A stretch of DNA of 64,000 nt from Pontivivens marinum (GTDB taxonomy: Bacteria; Pseudomonadota; Alphaproteobacteria; Rhodobacterales; Rhodobacteraceae). Below the pieces are notes generated by a model. That model was not told where the DNA came from and did no database searches. It saw nothing but the letters and a program-made list of their open reading frames with translations. This document shows, one piece after another, positions 26,720-36,466 of this stretch. The stretch lies in NCBI RefSeq assembly GCF_900231835.1, contig NZ_OCTN01000002.1:640376-704375 (forward strand). Direction: 5' to 3'. The translations under genes were made by a program, and so were the position numbers. Each line of letters starts with the position of its first letter. Position 1 is the stretch's first letter.

Positions 26720-26737
26720 GTTGCAAGAGATTTTCAG

Positions 26738-27442
26738 ATGCCAAAACCACTCTACCTTCAAATTCGTGAGACATTGCTGGCCCGCATGGCCGACGGAACA
26801 TTCCGCCCCGGGCAGCCGCTACCCTCGGAATTTGCACTGGCAAAGGAGCTGGACGTTAGCCAGGGAACAGTTCGTAAGGCACTGGACACGCTTGCAAATG
26901 ATAATTTGGTTATGCGTCGTCAGGGGCTTGGCACCTTTGTTCCCGAAACAACAACCGAACGCGCCCTATTCCAGTTTTTCCGCCTAACCGGCACCAATGG
27001 GGAAAGCCTGATACCCGAGCCGGTAAGCGAGGAAATTTCACGTCGTCCTGCACCGAAACGTATTGCACAGCGCCTTGAAATTTCGACCTCGGCACCTGCT
27101 GTGCGAATCCGGCGGGTGCGCGCGCTGAACGGTGTGACCTCCACGTTGGAGGACGTTTGGCTGGACCCGAAACACCTGCCCCTGCCTGCGGACGGGCAAC
27201 CATTGCCCAACGCGCTCTACACCCATTACCAGCGCAGTTATTCCGTCTCTATCGTGCGGGCCGAGGATTTCATCAGTGCCGTCGCAGCCCCCGATCACGT
27301 GGCTGAGGCGATTGGCATTCCGGTCGGTGGTCCGGTCCTGTTGGTGCGCCGCGATGCGTTCGATCTGTCGGGCCGTTTGGCCGAAACCCGTGAGAGTTAT
27401 TTCAGAACGGACGGTTTTGGGTATTCCGTAACACTCAGGTGA
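26738..27442 (+). CDS. suyR: GntR-family regulator, HutC/UTRA subfamily, probable SuyR
   Basis: This regulator (234 residues from the ATG at 26738) has an N-terminal winged HTH (LYLQIRETLLARMADGTFRPGQ, PSEFALAKELDVSQGTVRKALDTL, RRQGLGTFV) and a C-terminal UTRA effector domain (VRIRRVRALNG, TSTLEDVWLD, VLLVRRDAFD, AETRESYFRTDGFGYSV). The ORF extends 11 codons to an ATG at 26705, but that overlaps the tandem operators, so 26738 is preferred. It is divergent from suyABZ, which fits a suy regulator. Its stop lies only 55 bp before the PLP-enzyme gene on the same strand, so it may also be transcribed with that cluster. Confidence 0.85.
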   Translation: MPKPLYLQIRETLLARMADGTFRPGQPLPSEFALAKELDVSQGTVRKALDTLANDNLVMRRQGLGTFVPETTTERALFQFFRLTGTNGESLIPEPVSEEISRRPAPKRIAQRLEISTSAPAVRIRRVRALNGVTSTLEDVWLDPKHLPLPADGQPLPNALYTHYQRSYSVSIVRAEDFISAVAAPDHVAEAIGIPVGGPVLLVRRDAFDLSGRLAETRESYFRTDGFGYSVTLR

Positions 27443-27497
27443 TTGCACCCCTTTGCGCCCTACGTAATAACACGGGTGACATATTTAGGAGTGCCCA

Positions 27498-28649
27498 ATG
27501 AAGAAGCCCAGCCAACTCAGCCTTTCACCGGCCACACGCACCGCTCAGGCCCTGCACTTCATCAATCCGGTGCATGGCGCCGTTGTGCCGGGGATTGAGC
27601 CGGCCTCGACCTTTGCCCGCGATGGCGACTACATGCCCATCGGCAACGCGGTTTACGCCCGCGATGGCGGCCCGACCGTTGAACATGCGGAGGCGATCCT
27701 CGCTGATCTGGACGGGGCTGCGTCCTCACTGCTGTTCACCTCGGGGATGAGCGCAGCCGTCGCCCTGTTCGAAACGCTGGAGGCGGGCGATCACGTCACC
27801 TGCCCCATCGTCGGCTACCACGGCACCATTGGCTGGCTGCACCGCTTGGTTGAAAAGCGGGGGGTCAAGGCGACCTTCTACGACGCGACGCAAGACGGCG
27901 CGCTGGCGGCGGCAATCACCCCCGATACGAAAATCGTGTGGATCGAAACGCCGACCAACCCCAATTGGGACATCACCGACATTGCAGAGGCAGCGGAGCT
28001 AGCCCACGCCGCCGGAGCAAAACTGGCCGTGGATTGCACCGTTGCCTCGCCCTGTACCACACAGGCGCTAGAACTGGGCGCGGATATCGCCTTTCACTCA
28101 GCCACCAAATATATGAACGGCCACTCCGACATTACTGGTGGCGTGCTGTCCCTGTCCGAAACAGGTCCCTTTGCGGATGAGCTGCGGATGATCCGCACCT
28201 TGCAGGGCACCGTTATGGCCGCGTTCGAGGCGTGGTTGCTAATCCGTGGCCTGCGCACCCTGCATCTGCGGTTTGAGCGTGCGAGCGAGAGCGCGATGGC
28301 AATTGCCAAGCATTTCGAAAACCACCCCAAACTGTCCGCCGTGCTGTTCCCCGGCCTGCCCTCGCATCCTGGCCACGCAATTGCGGCGCGGCAAATGACC
28401 AACGGCTTTGGCGGAATGCTGTCGCTGGTCGCCCTCAGCCGTGAGGCAGCGCACCACGTCGCGACCCACACACAGGTCTTTATTCCTGCCACCTCGCTGG
28501 GGGGAGTCGAGAGCCTGATCGAGCACCGCATCGCGGTTGAAGGGCCGCATAGCGTCGTCGCGCCCGAGCTGCTGCGCCTGTCCATCGGCATCGAGTCCGT
28601 TTCCGACCTGATCGCGGATCTGGAGCAAGCGCTGGAGAACGCACCATGA
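27498..28649 (+). CDS. PLP-dependent trans-sulfuration-family enzyme (cystathionine gamma-lyase/methionine gamma-lyase fold)
   Basis: This 383-residue protein belongs to the Cys/Met-metabolism PLP enzymes (fold type I). Seen are the VYARDGGPTVEHAE segment (family: YxRxGNPT), FTSGMSAAVALF, the stacking Tyr in YHGTIGWL, VDCTVASP (usually VDNTFATP), the PLP lysine in HSATKYMNGHSDITGG and the carboxylate Arg in LRLSIG. AGGAG precedes the ATG by 8 nt. The Asn-to-Cys change in VDNT is unusual. It follows the suy regulator by 55 bp and overlaps the P450 gene by 4 bp. Typical reactions are gamma- or beta-elimination or gamma-replacement on sulfur amino acids; its own substrate is unknown. Confidence 0.85.
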   Translation: MKKPSQLSLSPATRTAQALHFINPVHGAVVPGIEPASTFARDGDYMPIGNAVYARDGGPTVEHAEAILADLDGAASSLLFTSGMSAAVALFETLEAGDHVTCPIVGYHGTIGWLHRLVEKRGVKATFYDATQDGALAAAITPDTKIVWIETPTNPNWDITDIAEAAELAHAAGAKLAVDCTVASPCTTQALELGADIAFHSATKYMNGHSDITGGVLSLSETGPFADELRMIRTLQGTVMAAFEAWLLIRGLRTLHLRFERASESAMAIAKHFENHPKLSAVLFPGLPSHPGHAIAARQMTNGFGGMLSLVALSREAAHHVATHTQVFIPATSLGGVESLIEHRIAVEGPHSVVAPELLRLSIGIESVSDLIADLEQALENAP

Positions 28650-29842
28650 GCCTGCCGACCTTCTCCCAATCCCCGCTTGATCCGGCCTTTGTTCAGAACC
28701 CGTATCCAGCATATGACACCCTGCGCGCCGCCGGTCCGCTGGTCATGTGGGACGAGCTTTCGATGCCCGTCGCCGCCGGTCACGAGCAGGTAAACGCCCT
28801 GCTGCGCGACCGACGCTTTGGCCGCGAAAACCCGTTTCCGGTTGAGGTTCCACCCCATGTCGCACCGTTCTACGACATCGACCGGTTGTCCCTGCTGGAC
28901 CGTGAACCGCCCGAGCATACGCGCCTGCGCCGCCTGATTACCCGCGCCTTTACCCCGCGCACGGTCGAGGGAATGTCTCCTGATATCTTCAGCCTTACCA
29001 ATCAACTAATCGACGATCTTCAACCGGGAGACGACCTGCTCGCCAAGTTTTGCGAACGTTTGCCCGTCATCGTCATCTGCCGCCTATTGGGCGTGCCAGA
29101 GGATCGCGCCGACGACCTGCTGCGGTGGTCGCATGACATGGTTGCGATGTATCAAATCCGCCGTGATCGCGCGATTGAGGATGCAGCCGTTGCCGCCACC
29201 AATGCGTTCCGCGCGTTTCTGGAAACCTATCTGGCCGAACGCCGTGCGGCACCACGTGACGACCTGATCAGCGCCCTGATCGCGGCGGAGGAAGGCGGCG
29301 AAAAGCTCTCCGCTGATGAACTGATCGCGACCTGCATCCTGCTGCTGAATGCGGGGCATGAGGCGACAGTCCACGCGCTTGGCAACGGGATCAAGACGCT
29401 AACCGAAACCGGCCAATGGCACGCCCACGATCCCGCCAAACTGACCGAGGAAATCCTGCGCCACGACCCGCCCCTACACCTGTTCTCGCGCTATGCGATG
29501 CAGGACGTGGAGGTGTTCGGCCATCACTTTGCCAAGGGGGAACAGGTCGGCCTGCTGCTGGCCGCTGCAAATTGTGATCCCGCCGTCTGGACCGATCCCA
29601 CCCGCTTTGACGCGACCCGCGAACCGGGTCCGCAACTGGCGCTTGGCGCGGGTCTGCATTTCTGTGTGGGCGGGCCGCTGGCACGGTTGGAAATCTCCAT
29701 CGCGCTGCCAATCCTGATCGCACGTCTGCCGGACCTGACATTGACCGAGGAACCCACATTTACTGATCGCTGGCACTTCCACGGGCTGCACCGGTTGATC
29801 GCAACATTCACCACTAAAAAACCCGCAATGACGGGCATTTGA
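28646..29842 (+). CDS. Cytochrome P450
   Basis: This 398-residue soluble bacterial P450 shows the I-helix ILLLNAGHEATVHALGN, the K-helix ExxR in EEILRHDPP, and the haem-thiolate loop LALGAGLHFCVGGPLARLE with its axial Cys. At the oxygen-activating position after the acidic residue there is Ala, with Thr one residue later (GHEAT), a known but less common variant. The gene overlaps the PLP-enzyme gene by 4 bp (ATGA). No ferredoxin or reductase is adjacent, so the redox partner is elsewhere. The tight coupling to a sulfur-amino-acid-type PLP enzyme suggests one small-molecule pathway, product unknown. Confidence 0.92.
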   Translation: MSLPTFSQSPLDPAFVQNPYPAYDTLRAAGPLVMWDELSMPVAAGHEQVNALLRDRRFGRENPFPVEVPPHVAPFYDIDRLSLLDREPPEHTRLRRLITRAFTPRTVEGMSPDIFSLTNQLIDDLQPGDDLLAKFCERLPVIVICRLLGVPEDRADDLLRWSHDMVAMYQIRRDRAIEDAAVAATNAFRAFLETYLAERRAAPRDDLISALIAAEEGGEKLSADELIATCILLLNAGHEATVHALGNGIKTLTETGQWHAHDPAKLTEEILRHDPPLHLFSRYAMQDVEVFGHHFAKGEQVGLLLAAANCDPAVWTDPTRFDATREPGPQLALGAGLHFCVGGPLARLEISIALPILIARLPDLTLTEEPTFTDRWHFHGLHRLIATFTTKKPAMTGI

Positions 29843-29901
29843 TAGCAATCGCGGCTGGTGGGCATGCTACCCTGCTCACCAGCCGTCAGGAAGGACACGA
29901 C

Positions 29902-31551
29902 ATGCCAGCGCCCCGCACCGCCCAGCCGTCGCTTCACCCCCGTGCCAAACAATTGGCGCGTGAGGAGAGACTGGGCACGTTATCGCGGCGGGAATTTCTG
30001 GCAACAGCAACCGCATTGGGTGTCAGCGGCGCAGCGGCCTATGGCCTGATCGGTGCCACACCAATGGCGGCACAGCCCCGCACTGGCCGGATGGGCGGCA
30101 CATTGCGCGCCGCGATGAACGTCATGAAAATGGACGATCCGCGCTTGTTTGACTGGCCTGATATGGGCAATCTAGGTCGGCAAGTGCTGGAAACCCTTGT
30201 CCGTTACAGCAACGACATGACCTTCCAACCCATGCTGCTGGACAGTTGGCAGGCGAACGAGGACGCAACCCGCTACGTCCTGCATATTCGCGAGGGGGTG
30301 CTGTGGTCTGACGGCTCCACCTTTGACGCGCAGGATGTCGCCCACAATATCCGCCGCTGGTGCGACCGCAACGCAGCAGGCAATTCAATGGCGGCGCGCA
30401 TGGGCACGCTGATTGATCCCGACACCAACCAGCTGGCCGATGGAGTGATGCGGGTTGAGGACGCCTATACCATCACGCTGACCCTGCCCCGCCCTGATAT
30501 CACGCTGATCCCGGGCATGTCCGACTATCCCGCGCTGATCGTGCACCGGTCCTTTGACGGGTCCGTCCCGTTGAGCGAGGGCGCGATAGGCACCGGCCCC
30601 TTCCGCCTGATCGAGCTGGCGGTGGGCCATCACGCGACCTTTGAAAAACGCGATCCCGCCACCTATTGGGGGCAGGAAGTATACCTAGACCGGATCGAGA
30701 TGCGCGATTACGGCGCCGACAAAACTGCGCAGCTTGAGGGCTTCCTCGCCGGTGAGGTTGACGTAAACGATCAGACTCAGCACGAATTTGTTGAGCGTCT
30801 GGATCAGGCCGGTTTCGCCCGCACCCATATCGACACCGCCGCGACAATTGTCGCCCGCATGAATGTCACGCACCCGCCCTATGACAACAAGATCGTGCGC
30901 AACGCCCTGCAACTGGCCGTCAATAATGCAATCGTGCTGGAGTTGGGACACGGAAATTACGGTACTCCGGCGGAGAACCACCACGTTGGGCCGATGCACC
31001 CTGAATATGCCGCGCTGCCCCGAATTGCCCCAAATCCCGACCGCGCCCGCGCTATGTTGGTGCAAGCGGGTCATCTGAACACCGAATTCGAGCTGATCTC
31101 AACCGATGGGGATTGGCGCACCATGACCTCTGACGCGATTGCCGCCCAGTTGATGGACGCAGGTATTCGGGTGAAACGGACGATCATTTCGGGCAATGCC
31201 TATGCGCAAAACTGGGCGAATTACCCGTTTTCCACGACGGACTGGAACCACCGTCCACTGGGCGTGCAAAACCTCGCGCTGGCCTATCGCAGTGGTGAGG
31301 CGTGGAACGAAACCGGCTATGCTGATGAGGAATTTGACGCGCTGCTCAACGCCGCTCTCGCCCTGCCCGATGCGGATCAGCGGCGGGTTATTATGGCCGG
31401 GGTGGAGCGTAAGTTGCAGGATTCTGGCGTTATCATCCAGCCCTATTGGCGGTCGGTTTTTGCCCATAGCGCGCAAAACGTGCACAATTATACGGTGCAC
31501 CCCCTGCTGGAGATGCACCTGAATAACGTTTGGTTGGAGCCCGAGGCTTAA
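29902..31551 (+). CDS. Tat-exported family 5 solute-binding protein (peptide/nickel ABC type)
   Basis: This 549-residue protein carries a twin-arginine signal at residues 28-45 ([14 protein letters not shown], then a short hydrophobic stretch to AAQP). The SBP_bac_5 domain follows: [72 protein letters not shown] and [20 protein letters not shown] lies upstream of the ATG at 29902; the frame to 29839 extends into non-coding sequence. No DppBCDF-type permease or ATPase is in the cluster. It follows the P450 by 59 bp and converges with rlmE (4-bp overlap). Ligand unknown; Tat export suggests a folded or cofactor-bound passenger. Confidence 0.88.
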   Translation: MPAPRTAQPSLHPRAKQLAREERLGTLSRREFLATATALGVSGAAAYGLIGATPMAAQPRTGRMGGTLRAAMNVMKMDDPRLFDWPDMGNLGRQVLETLVRYSNDMTFQPMLLDSWQANEDATRYVLHIREGVLWSDGSTFDAQDVAHNIRRWCDRNAAGNSMAARMGTLIDPDTNQLADGVMRVEDAYTITLTLPRPDITLIPGMSDYPALIVHRSFDGSVPLSEGAIGTGPFRLIELAVGHHATFEKRDPATYWGQEVYLDRIEMRDYGADKTAQLEGFLAGEVDVNDQTQHEFVERLDQAGFARTHIDTAATIVARMNVTHPPYDNKIVRNALQLAVNNAIVLELGHGNYGTPAENHHVGPMHPEYAALPRIAPNPDRARAMLVQAGHLNTEFELISTDGDWRTMTSDAIAAQLMDAGIRVKRTIISGNAYAQNWANYPFSTTDWNHRPLGVQNLALAYRSGEAWNETGYADEEFDALLNAALALPDADQRRVIMAGVERKLQDSGVIIQPYWRSVFAHSAQNVHNYTVHPLLEMHLNNVWLEPEA

Positions 31552-32285
31552 CCCTCGCCCTGATCCGGGCGGCCCTTAAAGCCGGTGGCAATCACGAACT
31601 TCTCAGAGCTATCCGACCGCGAGGATGGCGGCTTAACGTGCATCGTCTTGGTGAAGTTTTTCTTGAGCATATTCAGCAGGTCGTTTTCGGCACCACCGGC
31701 CAGAACCTTGGCCACGAATGTGCCACCCTCGTCCAAAACGTCGATGGCGAAATAGGCCGCGGCCTCGCACAATGACATGATGCGCAGGTGGTCGGTCTGC
31801 TTATGTCCCGACGCACTGGCCGCCATGTCGGACATGACAACATCGGCCTGACCGCCCAGCCAGCCCTTCACCTTCTCATCTGCATCATCCTCGAGGAAAT
31901 CAAGGACATGCAGTTCCGCACCGGGGATAGGGTCGATCATTTGCAAATCGATGCCCAGAACGGTGCCCTGCAATTTGGACTTCCGGTCGGCCAGCGCATT
32001 GACCCGCCGTACCGCAACCTGTGCCCAGCCGCCGGGCGCACTGCCCAGATCGACAACCCGTGCACCGGGGACGAGGAAGCGGAACTTATCGTCCAGCTCC
32101 AGAATCTTATATGCCGCACGCCCACGATACCCGTCACGGCGCGCCGCCACGACATAGGGGTCGTTCAACTGGCGTTCCAGCCATAGTTTCGAGCTGATCT
32201 TACGGCCCTTTGCGGTTTTCACCTTCACATGCAGGTCGCGCGTTCCGCGCCCTGAGGTGTTTCCGCCTGGTTTTTTCGCTGGCAT
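31548..32285 (-). CDS. rlmE: 23S rRNA (uridine-2'-O-)-methyltransferase RlmE (FtsJ/RrmJ)
   Basis: This 245-residue SAM-dependent methyltransferase modifies U2552 of 23S rRNA in the A loop, late in 50S assembly. The RrmJ K-D-K-E tetrad is visible: Lys in [12 protein letters not shown], Asp in [12 protein letters not shown], Lys in FVAKVLAGG and Glu in [10 protein letters not shown]. The SAM loop is [14 protein letters not shown]. The gppA stop is followed by GGAGG and two ATGs; the second, at 32285, has proper spacing and starts MPAKKPGGN. An alphaproteobacterial basic N-terminal extension (about 20 residues) is present. It is downstream of gppA in one operon. Confidence 0.93.
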   Translation of the reverse strand: MPAKKPGGNTSGRGTRDLHVKVKTAKGRKISSKLWLERQLNDPYVVAARRDGYRGRAAYKILELDDKFRFLVPGARVVDLGSAPGGWAQVAVRRVNALADRKSKLQGTVLGIDLQMIDPIPGAELHVLDFLEDDADEKVKGWLGGQADVVMSDMAASASGHKQTDHLRIMSLCEAAAYFAIDVLDEGGTFVAKVLAGGAENDLLNMLKKNFTKTMHVKPPSSRSDSSEKFVIATGFKGRPDQGEG

Positions 32286-32286
32286 G

Positions 32287-33471
32287 TTAGCCATCCTCCT
32301 GGGTGAGCACACCATCGGCGCTCATCATCGCGTAGAGCATCCCCTCGCGCAGTCCTCGGTCCGCCACGCTCAACCGATCAGTCGGCCAAATGCGCAACAA
32401 AGTTTGTAATATGGCAGAGCCGGAAATGACCAGATCCGCACGATCCAATCCAATTCCCAGCTTACCAATGCGGGTCTGGAACCCCTGTCCCAGAAAACCG
32501 TCAATCACGGTGTTAATCTCATCACCCGTCAGGCTCATCCCATCAACGGCGGTGCGATCATAACGGGTTAACCCCAGATGCGCCGCGCCAACGGTTGTGA
32601 CGGTGCCGGATGTTCCTATCATCTGGAAACCCACGAGGTAGTCAGGAAGTTCCGCATCAATATAGGGCGTGAACTCCGCCATCTGCTCCTCGAAATACCA
32701 ACTCATCAATGCAAAGCGGGATCGGCGATCCTCAACATCCGAAAACCGCTCATGCAATGTGGCCACGCCCAGCGGTACGCTGATCCAATCCACAACGCGC
32801 AAATGACCGGCAGCTAGGGCGATATCCGCCCCGCGCTTACGCGCCAATTGCAGCTTCATAATGGCGGCACGCCGCTCGGCTGGCGGCACATCGCCAATGT
32901 CCAGCCAGACCAGTTCGGTCGAGCCGCCGCCGATATCGATCACCAAAACCTGCGACGCGGATGGATCGACCAGCGGCGCGCAGGAAACGACAGCCAGTCG
33001 TGCTTCCTCCGCCGGATCGATCAGCTCCAGCTTCAAACCGGTCTGCCGCGTGACTTGTTTTAGAAACGCATCGCCATTTTCAGCCCGCCGACAGGCCTCC
33101 GTCGCGACCAGCCGGAACCGCTTTACACCGTGGCGGCGCAATTTTGTCGCGCAAACCTGTAATGCACCCAAGGTCCGCGCAATTGCCGCTTGGGAAAGCG
33201 ATCCTGTGCGCTCTAACTCTTTGCCCAGCTTTACGGATTTTGAAAACGCATCAACAATGCGAAAGCTTGCCTCATGCGGGGCGGCGATCAGCATTCGGCA
33301 GGAATTTGTGCCCAGATCCAGCGCGGCATATAATGGCCGGTCACTGCCATGCGCAGCGCGACCCTTGCCGAAGCCCTTGCCGCGCGCGCCTTTGCGGTTG
33401 TGAGTGTGGCCTTGGGCGCGCATTTGAAGAGGTGCTCCATTTCTGATGCCACGCACAGAAACGCCGGACAT
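32287..33471 (-). CDS. gppA: Ppx/GppA phosphatase family protein (exopolyphosphatase / pppGpp phosphohydrolase)
   Basis: This 394-residue ASKHA-fold phosphatase has the first phosphate loop [15 protein letters not shown], the catalytic region [11 protein letters not shown] (family: xTxALRxAxN), the second loop [12 protein letters not shown] and the conserved [14 protein letters not shown] 45-residue basic N-terminal tail ([18 protein letters not shown]) precedes the domain. It hydrolyses polyphosphate or pppGpp; the family does not settle which. It lies just before rlmE on the same strand, a common alphaproteobacterial pairing. AGG sits close to the ATG at 33471; a later ATG (MRAQGH) is possible. 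Confidence 0.88.
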   Translation of the reverse strand: MSGVSVRGIRNGAPLQMRAQGHTHNRKGARGKGFGKGRAAHGSDRPLYAALDLGTNSCRMLIAAPHEASFRIVDAFSKSVKLGKELERTGSLSQAAIARTLGALQVCATKLRRHGVKRFRLVATEACRRAENGDAFLKQVTRQTGLKLELIDPAEEARLAVVSCAPLVDPSASQVLVIDIGGGSTELVWLDIGDVPPAERRAAIMKLQLARKRGADIALAAGHLRVVDWISVPLGVATLHERFSDVEDRRSRFALMSWYFEEQMAEFTPYIDAELPDYLVGFQMIGTSGTVTTVGAAHLGLTRYDRTAVDGMSLTGDEINTVIDGFLGQGFQTRIGKLGIGLDRADLVISGSAILQTLLRIWPTDRLSVADRGLREGMLYAMMSADGVLTQEDG

Positions 33472-33677
33472 TGACCTGATTTATCCCTTCACCGGTCCAC
33501 CTGCAAGCCACGCCCAGCCGTTGCGTCACGGCATCTGCCGCTAAATGCACAAATTCTAGGCTAGGCAGTGCGCAATGCACCGCCCTGCACATCATTTTCC
33601 GGCAAGCAGCGCCTAAAACCGGAACTTTGCCGCGAATCTGGCAATCAAACGTTTTTGTGACCGCGCTGCATTATCAC

Positions 33678-34040
33678 TCAACCAAACAGAACAGCGGCAA
33701 TAGCTAAAACAGCTGGCACAGTTTGCACATAAGCGATGGAGCGTGACACAGTCGCCGCGCCATAAACGCCCGCAATGGTAACGCAACCAAGAAAGAACAG
33801 CGCAACATTACCCGCCCAATCCGCATCACCAATCAGCAGCGACCAAATCAAACCCGCTGCGAGGAACGCATTATACAGCCCCTGATTTGCCGCCATCGGT
33901 TTGGTCTGCGCGAATAGGCCCTTGGGAAAGCTGCGAAATACCTTTGGCCCTCGCGATTCCCACGCAAACATTTCAAACCAGCAGATATACAAATGCAGCA
34001 CCGCGATGATCGCGATCAGGACAATGGCAAGCGTGGGCAT
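33678..34040 (-). CDS. DUF1304 small integral membrane protein
   Basis: This 120-residue protein has four predicted helices. The first (LAIVLIAIIAVLHLYICWFEMFAW) is followed by the DUF1304 signature ESRGPKVF and PMAANQGLYNAFLAAGLIW. The function of the family is not known. It is transcribed in the same direction as metF (52-bp gap). Confidence 0.88.
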   Translation of the reverse strand: MPTLAIVLIAIIAVLHLYICWFEMFAWESRGPKVFRSFPKGLFAQTKPMAANQGLYNAFLAAGLIWSLLIGDADWAGNVALFFLGCVTIAGVYGAATVSRSIAYVQTVPAVLAIAAVLFG

Positions 34041-34092
34041 GGGATCACCTTCGGTTAACAGGCGTCACCCATACACCGCGAAAACCCTTATG

Positions 34093-34965
34093 TCAGGCAG
34101 TTCCGCCAACAACACCCTGCATCGCAATCGGCTCAATCCCGATGGCCGTGCAGATGTCAAAGGTCAGATCGGGGTTGTTTAGCGTGTAGAAGTGCAAGTG
34201 ATCCACGCCCTGCGCCATCATCTCGGAACATTGCTCCGCCGCGATTGAAACGCTCAACAAATGCGCCTCGGCGTCGGTTTCTACGTTGCCGAATGCCTGA
34301 TCCATCCACGCCGGAACGGCTGCGGCGCAACGGCCCGCGAAATTCTTCATCTTGGCGAAATTCTCAACGGGCAGGATGCCGGGGACGATTGGCGCGGTAA
34401 TGCCCGCCTTTGCCGCCGCATCGCGGAAGCGAAAGAACGTGTCCGTGTCGAAGCAGAACTGCGTGATCGCATCGGTCGCGCCAGCGTCCAGCTTACGCTT
34501 CAGGTTATCGATGTCGGTTTCCAGCGTCGTCGCCTCTGGATGCTTCTCGGGATAGGCCGCAACGGAGATATCGCGGAACCCTTCCTCGCGCAGCGCCCCG
34601 ACCAGTTCAGCCGCGCTGACGAAACCATCGGGATGTGGCTCGAACTTATCCGCGCCCTTTGGGGCATCACCGCGCAGCGCAACAATACGGCGCACGCCTT
34701 GCTTGGCGAAACCGCGAGCAACCTCCAGCGTTTCGTCACGCGTGGCGCCAACACAGGTCAGGTGGCCCGCAACGTTCAGCCGCGCACGCTCACGAATGGT
34801 GGAAATCGCCGCCAGCGTCCGCGCACGGGTTGTACCGCCCGCACCATAAGTCACGGAGACGAAATTGGGCGCCAAGGGTGCCAGCCGCTCAACCGAAGTC
34901 CACAGCCGCAGGTTTGCCGCAGGCGACATGGGCGGAAAAAACTCGAAGGACAGTGTCGGACGCAT
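34093..34965 (-). CDS. metF: 5,10-methylenetetrahydrofolate reductase
   Basis: This 290-residue FAD-containing TIM-barrel reductase converts methylene-THF to methyl-THF for methionine synthesis. It shows LSFEFFPP at the N-terminus (with the catalytic Glu), FVSVTYGAGG, HLTCVG, RIVALRGDAP, AAYPEKHPEA, and TQFCFDTDTFFRF. GAGGAA lies 7 nt before the ATG at 34965. It is divergent from the B12 one-carbon cluster at 35176-40356, which holds a second, distant MetF-like gene. Confidence 0.95.
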   Translation of the reverse strand: MRPTLSFEFFPPMSPAANLRLWTSVERLAPLAPNFVSVTYGAGGTTRARTLAAISTIRERARLNVAGHLTCVGATRDETLEVARGFAKQGVRRIVALRGDAPKGADKFEPHPDGFVSAAELVGALREEGFRDISVAAYPEKHPEATTLETDIDNLKRKLDAGATDAITQFCFDTDTFFRFRDAAAKAGITAPIVPGILPVENFAKMKNFAGRCAAAVPAWMDQAFGNVETDAEAHLLSVSIAAEQCSEMMAQGVDHLHFYTLNNPDLTFDICTAIGIEPIAMQGVVGGTA

Positions 34966-35175
34966 TTTCAATTTCCTCGTGAACACACCAGTTGCCCTCT
35001 GAACTAAGGCACTATATGCGACGCAACAAGATGAAAAAGCGACCAGCGCTGTTTTCCGACAGCTTCCGATGCATATCTATGTCGGGAATGACGCATTCTA
35101 GGTCGCGCCAATGCACACCACCGGTGCCGTGCACGCTATCACGGTTATACGGATCAGAAACAAGGACGCCCCCCA

Positions 35176-35472
35176 ATGCCCGATGTGACCATAGTTTACT
35201 GGCGCGACATTCCTGCGCAGGTCATCGTTGGCAAAGGGCGTCGCGCCGCCAAGGTACAACTGCCCGAACGTTTCGAGCAGGCAATCGACCGCGCCGCGAT
35301 GAAAACGGGCGCCGCCTCCACGGATGACTACCTTGCCGATTGGCGCAAGGCGGACCCCTACGTGGTTGACGGTGAGCAGGCCGAAATCGCAGCGGCCGAG
35401 GCAGCGCGCCTCGACGCTGAATACGACAAGGACCGCATCCTGACCCTGATCGCAAATGGAGGTCGGGCCTGA
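35176..35472 (+). CDS. Small 'virulence factor' family protein of the B12 one-carbon cluster
   Basis: This 98-residue cytosolic protein starts MPDVTIVYWRDIPAQVIVGKGRRAAKVQLPERFEQAIDRAAM, matching the small Pfam family called 'virulence factor'. It has no signal or membrane segment and a charged C-terminus. In many alphaproteobacteria it is the first gene before a MetF-like protein and a methyltetrahydrofolate methyltransferase, as here (51 bp gap). The family name is historical; the context suggests a role in corrinoid-dependent methyl transfer. Confidence 0.82.
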   Translation: MPDVTIVYWRDIPAQVIVGKGRRAAKVQLPERFEQAIDRAAMKTGAASTDDYLADWRKADPYVVDGEQAEIAAAEAARLDAEYDKDRILTLIANGGRA

Positions 35473-35523
35473 CAGCCCGCCATGGTGATGCGGGCCTGAC
35501 GCCCTGCTTTGGTGGAGAAGACA

Positions 35524-36447
35524 ATGAGCAACATCCTCTCGTTCATGCGGCGCAAACCGGCCAGTACCGCCGGTGACCCCTCAATCGCGTCGTTTCTGAA
35601 CGGCTTCTCGATCGAGGTAATGCCCCGTACAGCGGAAAAGATCGAAGATTTCCGCGCCATTTTGCCCCAATCCACCCGCGTCTATATCGCCCATATTGAC
35701 GGCACCCCGATCGAGGACATGGTCGCCACCGCCGCGCGCCTAACCGATCAGGGCTTTACCGCCATGCCGCACTTCCCGGCGCGCATCATCGCGGACAAGG
35801 CAACGCTGGCCGAATGGATCAGCCGCTATGCAGATATCGGCGTTAATCAGGGATTGTTGATTGCCGGCGGCGTGACCGAGCCGCGCGGCGATTTCCACTG
35901 CTCGATGGATCTGCTGGAAACCGGCCTGTTCGATGCAGCCGGCTTTGATCGCCTGCATGTCGGTGGTCATCCCGAGGGCAACAAGGATATCGACCCCGAC
36001 GGCTCCGACCGCAACGTGATGGATGCCCTGCGGTGGAAGCAGAAATTCTCGGACCGTACCGACGCTAAAATGGCCGTCGCAACCCAGTTCTGTTTCGAGG
36101 CCCAGCCCGTCATCGAATGGGCCGACCGCTTGCAAGCGGAGGGCATCGACCTGCCGATCCATATCGGCGTCGCGGGTCCGGCCAAGCTGCAAACCCTCAT
36201 CAAATTCTCGCTGGCCTGTGGCGTTGGCGCGTCGCTGCGCGTGCTGCAACGCCGCGCGGCGGACCTGACAAAACTGGTTCTGCCCTTTACACCGGATGAG
36301 TTTCTCGCCGATCTGGCGCGGCACAAGGCGACGCATCCGGGCTTCGGCGTTGAAAGCGTCCACCTATTCCCGCTTGGCGGCATCAAAAAGACCGCCGAGT
36401 ATACCGACCTGCACGGCCAACCGGCTGCGCACGTCGCAAACGCATAA
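35524..36447 (+). CDS. MetF-like methylenetetrahydrofolate reductase homologue (B12 cluster type)
   Basis: This 307-residue TIM-barrel protein is related to, but clearly divergent from, the MetF at 34093. Seen are FLNGFSIEVMPRTAEKI (with the catalytic-type Glu), VYIAHIDGTP, GLLIAGGVTEP, HVGGHPEGNKDI, TQFCFEAQPV and VAGPAKLQTLIKF. GGAGAAG precedes the ATG at 35524. It precedes the methyltetrahydrofolate methyltransferase by 19 bp. It may interconvert methyl- and methylene-THF in the direction set by the corrinoid pathway (for example oxidation of methyl groups from methylated amines); that is inferred. Confidence 0.85.
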   Translation: MSNILSFMRRKPASTAGDPSIASFLNGFSIEVMPRTAEKIEDFRAILPQSTRVYIAHIDGTPIEDMVATAARLTDQGFTAMPHFPARIIADKATLAEWISRYADIGVNQGLLIAGGVTEPRGDFHCSMDLLETGLFDAAGFDRLHVGGHPEGNKDIDPDGSDRNVMDALRWKQKFSDRTDAKMAVATQFCFEAQPVIEWADRLQAEGIDLPIHIGVAGPAKLQTLIKFSLACGVGASLRVLQRRAADLTKLVLPFTPDEFLADLARHKATHPGFGVESVHLFPLGGIKKTAEYTDLHGQPAAHVANA

Positions 36448-36466
36448 CTTTAAGGAATTCCTCCAA

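Noticed and set aside
26705..26737. The upstream ATG at 26705 as the start of the suy regulator
   Set aside because: It overlaps the perfect palindrome of the tandem operator, and the extra 11 residues are not family-like.
34966..35175. A cobalamin or SAM-type riboswitch before metF or the B12 cluster
   Set aside because: I could not find the conserved B12-box or SAM-type core sequences in the 210-bp divergent gap. A covariance-model search would be decisive.
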